13,010 bases of DNA from Flavobacterium psychrophilum (GCA_945861915.1 CAMAWK010000048.1:1-13010), one strand, 5' to 3'; shown: positions 1 through 8,039, counted from the stretch's first letter. Notes: generated from the letters alone by a model not told the origin. A program made the numbers and translations.

Positions 1-1380
1 AGTCGTTTGCAAAAAGTCCGCACCGATTCCGAAAAGTTGATAACCTTGTCTATTTCATTGATTTTTCAAACTATTGTGGGATTCGTTTTCGTTATTATTT
101 ATATCTCAAGAATTGATTATCGCATTTCATTTATCTTTTTGATTTCGGCACCTATAATTGCTATTTTGAGTTCTTTTTTGGGCAAAAAAATAAAAGTAAT
201 TTCACGTAGAATTGTAACTCAAACTAATTCTCTTGCGGGTTCAACCACCGAGAGTTTACGCAATATTGAACTCGTAAAAAGTTTGGGATTGACTCATCAA
301 GAAGAAAATAGGTTGAACAACAATACTCAAAAAATATTAGGTCTCGAATTGCAAAAAATTAGATTCATCCGAAGTTTGAGTTTTATTCAGGGAACAACTG
401 TTCATTTACTGCGAACTTGTGTGGTTTTTGCCTTGTATTATTTTTTGTTTGGAGACAAAATTTTAGTGGGTGATTTATTGACCATGGTGTTTTTTACATT
501 CTTTATTTTTGGTCCTTTACAAGAATTGAGTTCGTTTATTATTGTTAGAAATGAAACCAAAGTGTCGTTAGAAAATTTTCAAAATTTACTAAACGCAGAA
601 TCTGAATTTCGACCAGAACATCCGAAACCAATTTCAAAAATTGAATCCTTACAGTTTTCGAATGTGAGTTTCAAACATAAAACCGCTCATTTTCCAGCGG
701 TAGAAAATATCAATTTCACCATCAAAAAAGGGGAAACGGTTGCTTTTGTTGGTCCTTCGGGTTCTGGTAAAACGACTTTGGTTAAATTATTAGTGGGTTT
801 GTATCCGCCAGCACAAGGAGAAGTTTTGTATAATTCGATAAATTCAAAAAAAGTTGATTTATTAGAATTGCGTCAACAACTGGGTTTTGTAACCCAAGAT
901 GCCCAATTATTTTCGGGAACCATTCGCGAGAATTTATTGTTTGTAAAACCAGACTCAACTGACGAAGAATTGTTAGCAGTTTTAAAAAGAGCTAGTTGTG
1001 ATAAACTTTTGCAACGCGCTCAGGACGGATTAAATTCTACGATTGGCGAAGGTGGAATAAAAGTTTCGGGAGGCGAAAAACAACGATTATCGATTGCTCG
1101 CGCTATTTTGCGAAATCCAAATTTGTTAATTTTTGACGAAGCTACTTCGGCTTTGGATTCCATTACCGAAGAGGAAATCAATTCCACGATTCGAACCATT
1201 TCGGACTCAAATAGAATTACGGTACTTATTGCACACCGATTATCTACCATTATGCATGCCGATACAATTTTTGTTCTAGAACAAGGCAAAATTATTGAGC
1301 AAGGGAAACACTATGATTTACTTGTAGAAAAAGGTTTGTATTACGCCATGTGGCGACAACAAATAGGGGAGAGGAAGTAG
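1..1380 (+). CDS. ABC exporter, fused membrane and ATPase domains (5' end cut off by window)
   Basis: This is the C-terminal part of a half-size ABC exporter that would drive export of an unknown substrate across the inner membrane. The frame is open from base 1 and reads S-R-L-Q before a TTG at position 7. That matches the 'SRL..D' segment inside the membrane domain of such exporters, so the true start lies upstream and the TTG is not it. Counting from that TTG, hydrophobic segments lie near residues 13-33, 40-58, 128-148 and 157-180. The nucleotide-binding domain has Walker A GPSGSGKTT (249-257), a Q-loop glutamine at 297, the signature SGGEKQR (354-360), Walker B LLIFDE with catalytic Glu378, and the switch His410. 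All ATPase motifs are intact. Substrate (lipid, peptide or drug) cannot be told from sequence. It has no evident link to the nitrate genes. Confidence 0.93.
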   Translation, partial: SRLQKVRTDSEKLITLSISLIFQTIVGFVFVIIYISRIDYRISFIFLISAPIIAILSSFLGKKIKVISRRIVTQTNSLAGSTTESLRNIELVKSLGLTHQEENRLNNNTQKILGLELQKIRFIRSLSFIQGTTVHLLRTCVVFALYYFLFGDKILVGDLLTMVFFTFFIFGPLQELSSFIIVRNETKVSLENFQNLLNAESEFRPEHPKPISKIESLQFSNVSFKHKTAHFPAVENINFTIKKGETVAFVGPSGSGKTTLVKLLVGLYPPAQGEVLYNSINSKKVDLLELRQQLGFVTQDAQLFSGTIRENLLFVKPDSTDEELLAVLKRASCDKLLQRAQDGLNSTIGEGGIKVSGGEKQRLSIARAILRNPNLLIFDEATSALDSITEEEINSTIRTISDSNRITVLIAHRLSTIMHADTIFVLEQGKIIEQGKHYDLLVEKGLYYAMWRQQIGERK

Positions 1381-1468
1381 ATTATTTTTAGTAGTTGGAT
1401 ACAATATTCAATTTAAAATTGCTATTCAACTATCGAAAAATGAGATGAGCAGTAGTGATTAAAATTGG

Positions 1469-1476
1469 TAACTTTG
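1469..1476 (+). promoter_or_regulatory. Candidate -7 promoter box for the PEBP-like gene
   Basis: TAACTTTG matches the flavobacterial -7 consensus TAnnTTTG exactly and ends 24 bases before the ATG at 1501. No TTG at the usual -33 spacing was found. The box lies inside the longer open frame that begins with a TTG at 1465, which supports the ATG at 1501 as the real start. Confidence 0.45.
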
Positions 1477-1500
1477 AGAAAAATTTTAAAAAACATACAA

Positions 1501-2049
1501 ATGAAAAAAGTAAATTTAATACTAGCCTTGTCCTTGATTTTTTCGATCAGCCTTTTTGGTCAAAAAACATTTACATTGAGCAGTAAAGATTTGGGTGGTG
1601 AATTGACCAAAGTACAAGAATTTGGCGGTTTTGGTTGTACTGGCGAAAATCAATCGCCCCAATTATCATGGATAAATGCGCCCGAAGGAACCAAAAGTTT
1701 TGCCATAACGATGTACGATCCAGATGCGCCTACAGGAAGTGGATTTTGGCATTGGGTGGTTTTTGATATTCCTGCAAATAGCAATGAATTGGTAACCAAT
1801 GCAGGAAATGCTAGCTTGAATTTGATTCCAACGGGAGCTATTCAAAGCGTTACCGATTATGGAGTTAAGGGTTTTGGTGGGCCTTGTCCGCCTGTGGGAC
1901 ACGGATTGCATCAATACATTATTACAGTTCATGCCTTGAAAACGGATAAACTTGGACTTACAGACTCCACTAACCCAGCCGTAGTTGGCTTTTATCTTTG
2001 GAATCAGACTTTGGCAAAAGCCAGTATCGTAGCCTATTACAAACGATAA
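1501..2049 (+). CDS. Secreted YbhB/YbcL-type PEBP family protein (Raf kinase inhibitor-like)
   Basis: This 182-residue protein belongs to the phosphatidylethanolamine-binding protein family, bacterial YbhB/YbcL branch, whose biochemical role is poorly known. The ligand-site motifs are visible: DPDAPTGSGFWHW around residues 65-77, then GPCPPVGHGLHQY, both typical of the anion/phosphate pocket. The open frame extends to a TTG at 1465, but I chose the ATG at 1501. From there the protein begins with a good signal peptide (MKKVNLILALSLIFSISLFG-Q), and a promoter-like box lies upstream. The protein is therefore probably periplasmic or exported. The gene stands alone between the ABC exporter and a terminator. 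Confidence 0.9.
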   Translation: MKKVNLILALSLIFSISLFGQKTFTLSSKDLGGELTKVQEFGGFGCTGENQSPQLSWINAPEGTKSFAITMYDPDAPTGSGFWHWVVFDIPANSNELVTNAGNASLNLIPTGAIQSVTDYGVKGFGGPCPPVGHGLHQYIITVHALKTDKLGLTDSTNPAVVGFYLWNQTLAKASIVAYYKR

Positions 2050-2062
2050 GATTTGTATTCAT

Positions 2063-2104
2063 AAAAAAAACGGATTGAATTAAGTTTTCAATCCGTTTTT
2101 TTTT
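2063..2104. terminator. Bidirectional intrinsic terminator
   Basis: A perfect 9-bp stem (cggattgaa at 2071-2079 with ttcaatccg at 2087-2095) encloses a 7-base loop. It is flanked by a run of A at 2063-2070 and a run of T at 2096-2104. The signal works on both strands and sits between two convergent genes, overlapping the stop codon of the thioesterase at 2103-2105. Confidence 0.9.
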
Positions 2105-2651
2105 ACTCTAATTCTACTCTCACATTATATTTGTTTTCGCTCAAGATACTTTCTATAGAGCCAAAAGTAGCTATATTTCGTTGACTTTCTCTTTCTTTTT
2201 TCATGGCAATTTGTTTCAAGCAGTTTTGAAAACGACTTACTTCTTTTAAAGTAGTTAGAATTAATCCGGGCACTGGAGCGTTTTTCCCGTCTTTGTCTTT
2301 AGAAACCATCGTAAAATGCGATGAATTACAATGTTTGACTACGCCCGTTCTAATATTTTCGGCCTCCACTCGAATGCCCACAATCATCGAACTAGTTCCC
2401 ACATAATTGACGCTTGCTTTCATTGTAACCAATTCACCCACTTCTATCGGAAGCAAAAAATTGACTGTATCAACAGAGGCGGTTACGCAATAATTACCTG
2501 AATATTTGGAGGCACAAGCAAAGGCAATTTGGTCTAAAAGTGATAAAATGTACCCTCCATGAATTTTGCCACTGAAGTTGGTGTGCGAAGGCAACATCAA
2601 TTCCGAAATACTAATATGGGAAGAACCAACCGTTTTGAAAAGAATGTCCAT
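2103..2651 (-). CDS. Hotdog-fold acyl-CoA thioesterase (YciA-like)
   Basis: This 182-residue protein is predicted to hydrolyse acyl-CoA thioesters to free acid and CoA in the cytoplasm. The diagnostic hotdog stretch is N25-F-S-G-K-I-H31-G-G-Y followed by LLDQIAF. Asn25, the HGG turn and Asp40 are in the positions expected for the YciA/BFIT type active site. Downstream, 'SVDTVNFLLPIEVGELV' is the typical second strand region. The C-terminal ~50 residues are charged and likely helical, giving a protein longer than the compact YciA core. The ATG at 2651 is used. Its start is only 24 bases after the stop of the rubredoxin-tailed gene, so it is probably co-transcribed as the last gene of the minus-strand cluster. 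No functional link to nitrate use is evident. Confidence 0.87.
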   Translation of the reverse strand: MDILFKTVGSSHISISELMLPSHTNFSGKIHGGYILSLLDQIAFACASKYSGNYCVTASVDTVNFLLPIEVGELVTMKASVNYVGTSSMIVGIRVEAENIRTGVVKHCNSSHFTMVSKDKDGKNAPVPGLILTTLKEVSRFQNCLKQIAMKKERESQRNIATFGSIESILSENKYNVRVELE

Positions 2652-2675
2652 TTTTAAATAAATTTTAGCGTACTA

Positions 2676-4103
2676 TTATACATTAATAGTCATTTCTACA
2701 AAAATACTTTTCGGTGATTCGCACAACGAGCAACAATAATCATCTGGTAAATCTTGAAATAAAACATCCTTTTGAATCCCTTGAATGCTATCGCCAAATT
2801 CCGAATTGTAAATCGTTAAACAATCAGGACATTGATGCACTACTTGCTCTGTTTTTTCTTTTTTACGATTGGAACCACTCACTTCAAGTACTGAATTTCC
2901 TAAATCGCCAAAGTATTTTTTACTCAATTCAATTAAAATATTCGGTAATTCTAATTTATCTACATCTTGTGCCAAAACGAGGTATTCTCTGGTATTTGGA
3001 TCGAAGTTTTTGGCGTACAAAACATTAAAAGTAGCTCTAATTTTTAAGGATTCTAATGCGGCTGGTGTTTCGTTTCTTTCGATTACAATCGATGTAAAAT
3101 AATGCCCTTCTCGGTTATAATCCGAAATGCCAAAGGTTAGTCCGTAGGTACTAATGTCTGATTGATCGAGTGTTCGAACCAAAAAAGTTTTCAAATTCAA
3201 TGCCCATTCTTCAGAAACGGGTAAATGCCAATTGAGTTCCAAAAGCGAGTGGCGAACATTGATTCCTCGTTTTCCTAAAAATTTTTCCCAGTCTAATTTT
3301 CGTGGTTTTGGGATTCCTTTTATAATGAAAGATTTCCATGGTGTGATGCAAATTTTACCAATTTTACAATCAAAACACAAATCTATCATTTCCTTTAAAA
3401 AATTCAAATCATAGAGATTGTTTCTCCAATACAACCCTAACCAATACTGATCAATACCTAGTTTTTTCATTCCTTCGTAATACGGAAAAGGATAAAAAGG
3501 AATATTCAAAGGTTTGTCTATCGTTCTATTATTGGTATCTAATTCGTGGTTTACTAATTGAAAAATAGTCTCAACTGAATCAGGTTCTTCGTCTAATATT
3601 TTCTCGATGGCATAATATACTTCGGCAATGTTCCAGCTATAAATAAGCACGGGATATTGCTCCATTTTCCCCCATTTGGGTAATCGAATGTATACAAACC
3701 AATAATCCTCGTGATCAGAAGCTATAAAGTTAACATGACCCGTAAAAAGCGGTACTAACTGCTGCTTTGGGTCGGTAATATTTACTTTTAATGAAGGTTG
3801 TTGTTTGAATTGTTCTAAAACATACAACAATTTATTTCCGGTAAGCCAAGGAGTATTTCTAAATAAATCGGTCGAAACATAAGAACTAACAATGTTTTTA
3901 CCACTTTTTTCATTGGGATACACAATGATGTGTTTGCCAATTTTTTCAATTCCTGTAGTTTTGAACTCTTTGGGCAAAATTATATCTTGTCTAGAACCAA
4001 ACGAAATTTCTTTGAGTCCATTTTCAAGACAAGTATTCACAATTTCGAGTAATTCTCCCGGCGAAATAACGCCTCCTTTGATGATTAATCGTGTTAATTC
4101 CAT
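2676..4103 (-). CDS. Rubredoxin-tailed protein with nitrite/sulfite-reductase-like repeats
   Basis: This 475-residue cytoplasmic protein has no signal peptide. The C-terminal ~50 residues form a rubredoxin domain: C425-P-D-C428 followed by L-T-I-Y, then DLPDDY and C458-S-L-C461, the four iron ligands in standard spacing. The rest resembles a nitrite/sulfite reductase. Residues 7-46 (IKGGVISPGELLE...GSRQDIILP) look like a first ferredoxin-like half domain, and residues 245-295 (KIGKICITPWKSFIIKGI onward) like a second. The cysteine pattern that binds [4Fe-4S]-siroheme (C-x5-C ... C-x3-C) is absent: outside the rubredoxin only Cys24, 243, 246 and 252 are seen. It is therefore unlikely to reduce nitrite itself. 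It follows the nitrate reductase gene on the same strand after 130 bases, so a role as an electron carrier or assembly partner is inferred. The rubredoxin call is firm; the rest is inference. Confidence 0.85.
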   Translation of the reverse strand: MELTRLIIKGGVISPGELLEIVNTCLENGLKEISFGSRQDIILPKEFKTTGIEKIGKHIIVYPNEKSGKNIVSSYVSTDLFRNTPWLTGNKLLYVLEQFKQQPSLKVNITDPKQQLVPLFTGHVNFIASDHEDYWFVYIRLPKWGKMEQYPVLIYSWNIAEVYYAIEKILDEEPDSVETIFQLVNHELDTNNRTIDKPLNIPFYPFPYYEGMKKLGIDQYWLGLYWRNNLYDLNFLKEMIDLCFDCKIGKICITPWKSFIIKGIPKPRKLDWEKFLGKRGINVRHSLLELNWHLPVSEEWALNLKTFLVRTLDQSDISTYGLTFGISDYNREGHYFTSIVIERNETPAALESLKIRATFNVLYAKNFDPNTREYLVLAQDVDKLELPNILIELSKKYFGDLGNSVLEVSGSNRKKEKTEQVVHQCPDCLTIYNSEFGDSIQGIQKDVLFQDLPDDYCCSLCESPKSIFVEMTINV

Positions 4104-4110
4104 GTTTTAT

Positions 4111-4236
4111 GGGTTTTGAGTCTTGGGTTTAGGGTCTGTGGTTCTGGGTCTTGGGTTTAGGGCTAAGTTGCTAAAAAAATTTACCTAGTACATAAAACCT
4201 CAAACCCAATACCTAATACCTTACACCTAAAACCTA
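4111..4236. repeat. Intergenic GGGTTT-type repeat, partly inverted
   Basis: The spacer between the nitrate reductase and the rubredoxin-tailed gene is filled by short G/T-rich units on its left side and C/A-rich units on its right. A 15-base unit GTCTTGGGTTTAGGG occurs at 4120-4134 and 4148-4162. The right part (4193-4235) is made of AAACCT/ACCTAAT/ACCTAAAACCT units that are roughly the complement, with AAACCCAA at 4202-4209 able to pair with TTGGGTTT of either left unit. The transcript could fold into a long imperfect hairpin between the two cistrons. Confidence 0.6.
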
Positions 4237-7200
4237 TTTATTTTTTGCTAAAATTTCTTTCACTTCAGTTTTACAACTACCACAACCGAGTCCAGCTCCA
4301 GTTGTTTTACATAATTCGGTAAAATTGGTTACCCCGCTTTTGATACATTCTTCGATATTTCCAACGCCCACTTGGCTGCACGAACAAACCAATTTCCCTA
4401 GCACAGGTTTGGCATTCGAGCTTCCTCTTAAAAGTGTATTTCGTTTATCCGAAAGTTCGATTTTGCTCTCGATTAAGGTTTTGAATTCGGCAAATTCATT
4501 TTTATCACCCATCAAAATAGCGCCTACCAACAAGTCATTTTTTACAATACATTTTTTGTAATAACGCTGTCTTAAATCGGCAAAAATAATTTCTTCGTAG
4601 GAATCGTCATTTTTAGGAACTTCAATTTCGCCAATACTACACAAATTGATATCTTCCAATTTCAAGATATTCATCAAAACCGAACCTTTGTAAAAACTGC
4701 TAATATCGCCCGCTAAATAGTTAGCCAAAATATCCGCTTGTTCTTCAGCTGCAGACGTAATCCCGAATAATTGATTGTTAAATTCCGCAATTTCGCCAAT
4801 GGCATAAACAGACGGATTCGACGATTGCAAATATTGATTTACTTTCACGCCGCGTCCACAAGCAATACCCGATTCTTTGGCAAGTTCAATATTAGGAATC
4901 GTTCCAATTGTAAATACAATGGCATGGGCATGAATAATTTTGCCACTTTTTAATTCAATTTCTAATTCGTTGGGATTTTCAGTGTCAAAAACAGTACTGA
5001 CTTCATTATCAAAATAAATTTGAATGTCACGATTCTGAACTTCTTCGGCTAATATTTTACTCGAAATCAAATCCAATTGACGCTCCATTAATCGAGAAGC
5101 TCTTTGTACAATCGTGATTTTAACTTTTTTGTGTTTCAAAGCAGCGGCTAATTCTAACCCTAGCAATCCACCACCTACCAAAACAACGTGTTGTTCTTCG
5201 GGTGGTAAATTGGTATTGTCTAGATAATCTTTCAATCGATCAGCATCCGATTTTCTTCGCATGGTGAATCGTCCCGGCAAATGCAGTTGCGCATCTTCTG
5301 GAACAAAAGGACGACTTCCTGTAGCTAAAATCAAGGAATCAAATGAGTGACTTTCGCCATTACTATCCAGAATTATTTTGTCGTTTGTATTGACTTTATC
5401 AATCGGAACCTGCGTTTTTAACGTAATATCTAATTTTGATAAAGCTTCGTCTTTAATTTTTTGAAGTTGCTCCCACGACAATTCAGCCGTAACATATTCA
5501 GGCAACAAAACCCGATTGTAAAAAGGATTTTCTTCGTTTGAAAACACCACAATTTCATCTGTTGTATTGATTTCGCGATAATTTTGAATAAATCGGAAAG
5601 CAGCTGCACCAGCACCCACCACAGCTATTTTTTCAAAAGGTTTTACATATTTCGCTATCGAAACAGTGGTGTATTTAAAATCGGGTTCTTTAGAAATCGG
5701 GTCAACAATAGTGTTGGTTAAATTATTGGTTCGGTTGAGGTCATTTTCTAGTTGTTTGCCCCAATGCATAGGCAGGAAAACCACTTTTTCTCTAATCGTG
5801 TCCGATACTTTCGTTTTTACTCGAACAGTTCCGTTTTTGCTCGTTACGACCACAATATCGCCATTTTCTATTTTTAATTTATAGGCATCAATTGGGTTTA
5901 TTTCCAATACGGGACTCGGAATGTGAGTCATCAATCGAGATACTTTTCCTGTTTTGGTCATCGTATGCCATTGATCCCGAATTCGTCCTGTGGTTAAAAT
6001 AAAAGGAAACTCAGCATTCGGCGGTACCGAAGTGTTTTCTATGGAAGTTGGAATATTAAAAATGGCTTTTTGCGAAGGCGTAAAGAATTTTCTATCGGCA
6101 AATAAGCGTGGCGTTCCTGGATGTCCGTAATCAGGAACAGGCCATTGAAAAGTACCTTCGTTTTTTAAACGGTTATAATTCAAAAATGAAATATCGATGT
6201 TAGAGTTTTTGGTCATCAAGCAATATTCCTTATACACATCTTCGGCGGTATTGAAATTGAAACCGCTAAATTTCATTTTTTGGGCAAATTGAATCAAAAT
6301 TTCCACATCCGAAAGTGCTTCACCTGGAGGATTAATTCCTTTAGGTAAATACGAAATCCGTCTTTCGGAGTTGGTCATCGTTCCCTCTTTTTCTAACCAA
6401 CCAGCTGCTGGTAATAATAAATCGGCAAATTTTGCGGTGTCGGCATTGTGTGAAATGTCCTGAACTACAACAAATTTCGCATTTGCCAAGGCTTTTTCTA
6501 CTCTTCTAGAATCGGGTAAGCTCACCATTGGATTGGTACAAATAATCCAAATGGCTTTCATTTTTCCAGATTCCAGCGCATCAAACATTTCAGTAGCTGT
6601 GAGACCTGGTTTTTCGGAAATTTCAGGAACTCCCCAAAAATCAGCCACTTCCTGACGATGAGTTGGATTATTTAATTCCTTGTGAACAGCCAACAAATTC
6701 GCCATGCCGCCCACTTCTCTTCCGCCCATTGCGTTGGGTTGTCCTGTTAAAGAAAAAGGACCAGAACCAGGTTTTCCAACATGTCCTGTAAGTAACGAAA
6801 GGTTGAGTAAAGCGGTATTTTTGTCAACACCAATAGCACTCTGGTTGAGTCCCATTGCCCAAAGGGAAATAAATCCTTTGGCTTTTCCTATAATATCTGC
6901 AGCTAATTTTATTTCATCTACTGAAATACCGCACAATTTAGATGCTTTTTCAAATGAACTCGCAAGAACTAATTCTTTGTATTTTTCAAAATTTTCGGTG
7001 TGGTTTTTTATAAAGTCCTTGTCGGCATACCCTTTTTCAATCAGTCTTTTTGCCAAAGCATGATACAAAACAATATCGGTTCCGGGTATAATTTGCAAAT
7101 GTAAATCGGCTGCCAAAGCGGAATCGGTTTTGCGAGGATCAACTACAATTATTTTTACTTTCGGATTTTTTTCTTTGTGTTGTTCTAATCTTCTAAACAA

Positions 7201-7746
7201 AATAGGATGACACCAAGCCGGATTGGCTCCTGTGATTAAAAACGTATCTGCCAACTCGATGTCATCGTAAGCAATTGGTACAGAATCTTCCCCAAAGGTT
7301 TTTTTGTAACCCGCCACTGCCGAACTCATACACAAACGGGAGTTTGTGTCTATATTATTAGTTTTCAAAAATCCTTTTACTAATTTATTAACCAAATAAT
7401 ACTCTTCGGTAAGGCATTGTCCTGAAATATAAAAACCAACACTGTCTGGACCGTGTTTTTGAATCATCGCTGTAAATACTGCTGCAGCACGATCTAAACC
7501 AGTATCCCAACTCACGCGTTCTTTAGGATGCGATTTGCTCCAACGCATTTCTGGATATAGAATTCTATCTGATGTGTCATTCGCAACATAATGAAGATTC
7601 ATTCCTTTAGAACAAAGCATGCCTCGATTCACGGGGTGATTCGGGTCGCCGGCTACTGTTACTCCGTTTTTAGGGTCGGTTTTTACAATAATTCCACAGC
7701 CTACACCACAATAGGAACAGGTAGTTTTTATTTCTGGATGCTGCAT
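4234..7746 (-). CDS. nasC: Assimilatory nitrate reductase fused to NirB-like FAD/NAD module and BFD [2Fe-2S] domain
   Basis: This 1170-residue cytoplasmic enzyme is predicted to reduce nitrate to nitrite with NAD(P)H. Residues 1-700 are a molybdopterin nitrate reductase of the NasA/NasC/NapA type: [4Fe-4S] ligands C10, C13, C17 and C45 with K47 just after, and C139 in R-L-C-M-S-S as the expected Mo ligand. The dinucleotide-binding C-terminal part (TTGRIRDQWHTMTKTG onward) follows. Residues 704-1100 resemble the N-terminal half of NirB/NasB: FAD loop VGAGAAAF (710-717), PFYNRVLLPEY, ATGSRP, NAD loop VGGGLLGLE (857-865), and YAIGE (981-985) as in NirB. The C-terminus is a BFD-type [2Fe-2S] domain with C1121-x-C1123 and C1155-x2-C1158. 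No Tat or Sec signal is present. In Bacillus and Klebsiella the catalytic and electron-transfer parts are separate proteins; here they are one chain. The gene symbol refers to the catalytic part only. It is divergent from the Crp/Fnr gene and leads the minus-strand cluster. Confidence 0.93.
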   Translation of the reverse strand: MQHPEIKTTCSYCGVGCGIIVKTDPKNGVTVAGDPNHPVNRGMLCSKGMNLHYVANDTSDRILYPEMRWSKSHPKERVSWDTGLDRAAAVFTAMIQKHGPDSVGFYISGQCLTEEYYLVNKLVKGFLKTNNIDTNSRLCMSSAVAGYKKTFGEDSVPIAYDDIELADTFLITGANPAWCHPILFRRLEQHKEKNPKVKIIVVDPRKTDSALAADLHLQIIPGTDIVLYHALAKRLIEKGYADKDFIKNHTENFEKYKELVLASSFEKASKLCGISVDEIKLAADIIGKAKGFISLWAMGLNQSAIGVDKNTALLNLSLLTGHVGKPGSGPFSLTGQPNAMGGREVGGMANLLAVHKELNNPTHRQEVADFWGVPEISEKPGLTATEMFDALESGKMKAIWIICTNPMVSLPDSRRVEKALANAKFVVVQDISHNADTAKFADLLLPAAGWLEKEGTMTNSERRISYLPKGINPPGEALSDVEILIQFAQKMKFSGFNFNTAEDVYKEYCLMTKNSNIDISFLNYNRLKNEGTFQWPVPDYGHPGTPRLFADRKFFTPSQKAIFNIPTSIENTSVPPNAEFPFILTTGRIRDQWHTMTKTGKVSRLMTHIPSPVLEINPIDAYKLKIENGDIVVVTSKNGTVRVKTKVSDTIREKVVFLPMHWGKQLENDLNRTNNLTNTIVDPISKEPDFKYTTVSIAKYVKPFEKIAVVGAGAAAFRFIQNYREINTTDEIVVFSNEENPFYNRVLLPEYVTAELSWEQLQKIKDEALSKLDITLKTQVPIDKVNTNDKIILDSNGESHSFDSLILATGSRPFVPEDAQLHLPGRFTMRRKSDADRLKDYLDNTNLPPEEQHVVLVGGGLLGLELAAALKHKKVKITIVQRASRLMERQLDLISSKILAEEVQNRDIQIYFDNEVSTVFDTENPNELEIELKSGKIIHAHAIVFTIGTIPNIELAKESGIACGRGVKVNQYLQSSNPSVYAIGEIAEFNNQLFGITSAAEEQADILANYLAGDISSFYKGSVLMNILKLEDINLCSIGEIEVPKNDDSYEEIIFADLRQRYYKKCIVKNDLLVGAILMGDKNEFAEFKTLIESKIELSDKRNTLLRGSSNAKPVLGKLVCSCSQVGVGNIEECIKSGVTNFTELCKTTGAGLGCGSCKTEVKEILAKNK

Positions 7747-7814
7747 TTTCTTTAATTTAGAGTAACCCTCTGGTTAAAAATTAATTTATATTTTTTTAAA
7801 ACCGTCTTAGACAT

Positions 7815-7873
7815 ATTCTCGCAAAGTCACATTTTTAACTAAATACATAGCGACTTCGTGTCTTGGCGAGAAT
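7815..7873. repeat. Long imperfect hairpin in divergent spacer (CGCAAAG-type repeat)
   Basis: ATTCTCGC at 7815-7822 pairs perfectly with GCGAGAAT at 7866-7873. The stem continues inward (7823-7830 with 7858-7865) with two mismatches, giving about 14 pairs over 16 positions and a 27-base loop. There is no T-run directly after it. It lies in the 293-base spacer between the divergent nitrate reductase and regulator genes and resembles the CGCAAAG motifs seen again at 11799-11832, so it may belong to a dispersed repeat family. Confidence 0.6.
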
Positions 7874-7970
7874 AATAATATAACTGACTCAAACAGCTAT
7901 TTATTAAAAAGTAACATTATGTGTAAAAGAGTTTTATTAAACTCATTTTAAAATGTAAAAATAAGTATTT

Positions 7971-7988
7971 TTACGTATAAATACGTAA
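7971..7988. promoter_or_regulatory. Candidate Crp/Fnr-type operator, copy A
   Basis: TTACGTATAAATACGTAA is an inverted repeat with two perfect 8-base arms and a 2-base centre. Read as ACGTA-N4-TACGT it has the 5-4-5 geometry of FNR sites, with G five bases from the symmetry centre as in FNR and CRP sites. It lies 52 bases before the regulator's ATG and 26.5 bases (centre to first base) before a -7 box at 8006, where an activator could replace a -33 element. It is also 233 bases from the nitrate reductase start on the other strand. Autoregulation by the adjacent Crp/Fnr protein is inferred from position and symmetry. Confidence 0.65.
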
Positions 7989-8005
7989 TTTGTTGATTTT
8001 TTTTA

Positions 8006-8013
8006 TAAATTTG
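8006..8013 (+). promoter_or_regulatory. Candidate -7 promoter box for the Crp/Fnr gene
   Basis: TAAATTTG matches TAnnTTTG exactly and lies 26 bases before the ATG at 8040. No TTG is present at the normal -33 spacing. The palindrome at 7971-7988 occupies that position instead, which fits a promoter that needs an activator. Confidence 0.5.
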
Positions 8014-8039
8014 TTTCAATTCATTTTAAGAGATTCATT

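Noticed and set aside
1020..1289. Antisense open frame of 89 codons inside the ABC exporter gene
   Set aside because: It lies opposite the intact ATPase motifs, has no recognisable domain and is a shadow of codon bias. The same applies to the other overlapping antisense frames, such as 6704-7063 and 10660-10914.
1465..1500. N-terminal extension of the PEBP-like gene from a TTG
   Set aside because: It would bury the signal peptide and overlaps a -7-like promoter box; the ATG at 1501 gives a normal exported protein.
2676..4103. Calling this gene a functional siroheme nitrite reductase
   Set aside because: The cysteines needed for [4Fe-4S]-siroheme binding are missing, so only the fold resemblance and the rubredoxin domain are reported.
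4120..4162. Telomere-like TTTAGGG units
   Set aside because: There are only two copies inside a gene cluster, and nothing suggests a replicon end; treated as an ordinary intergenic repeat.
7759..7775. Two mutually exclusive 4-bp stems in the nitrate reductase leader (AACC-AGAG-GGTT versus AGAG-GGTTA-CTCT on the coding strand)
   Set aside because: It looks like a small switch or antiterminator, but four-pair stems are too weak and common to support a claim.
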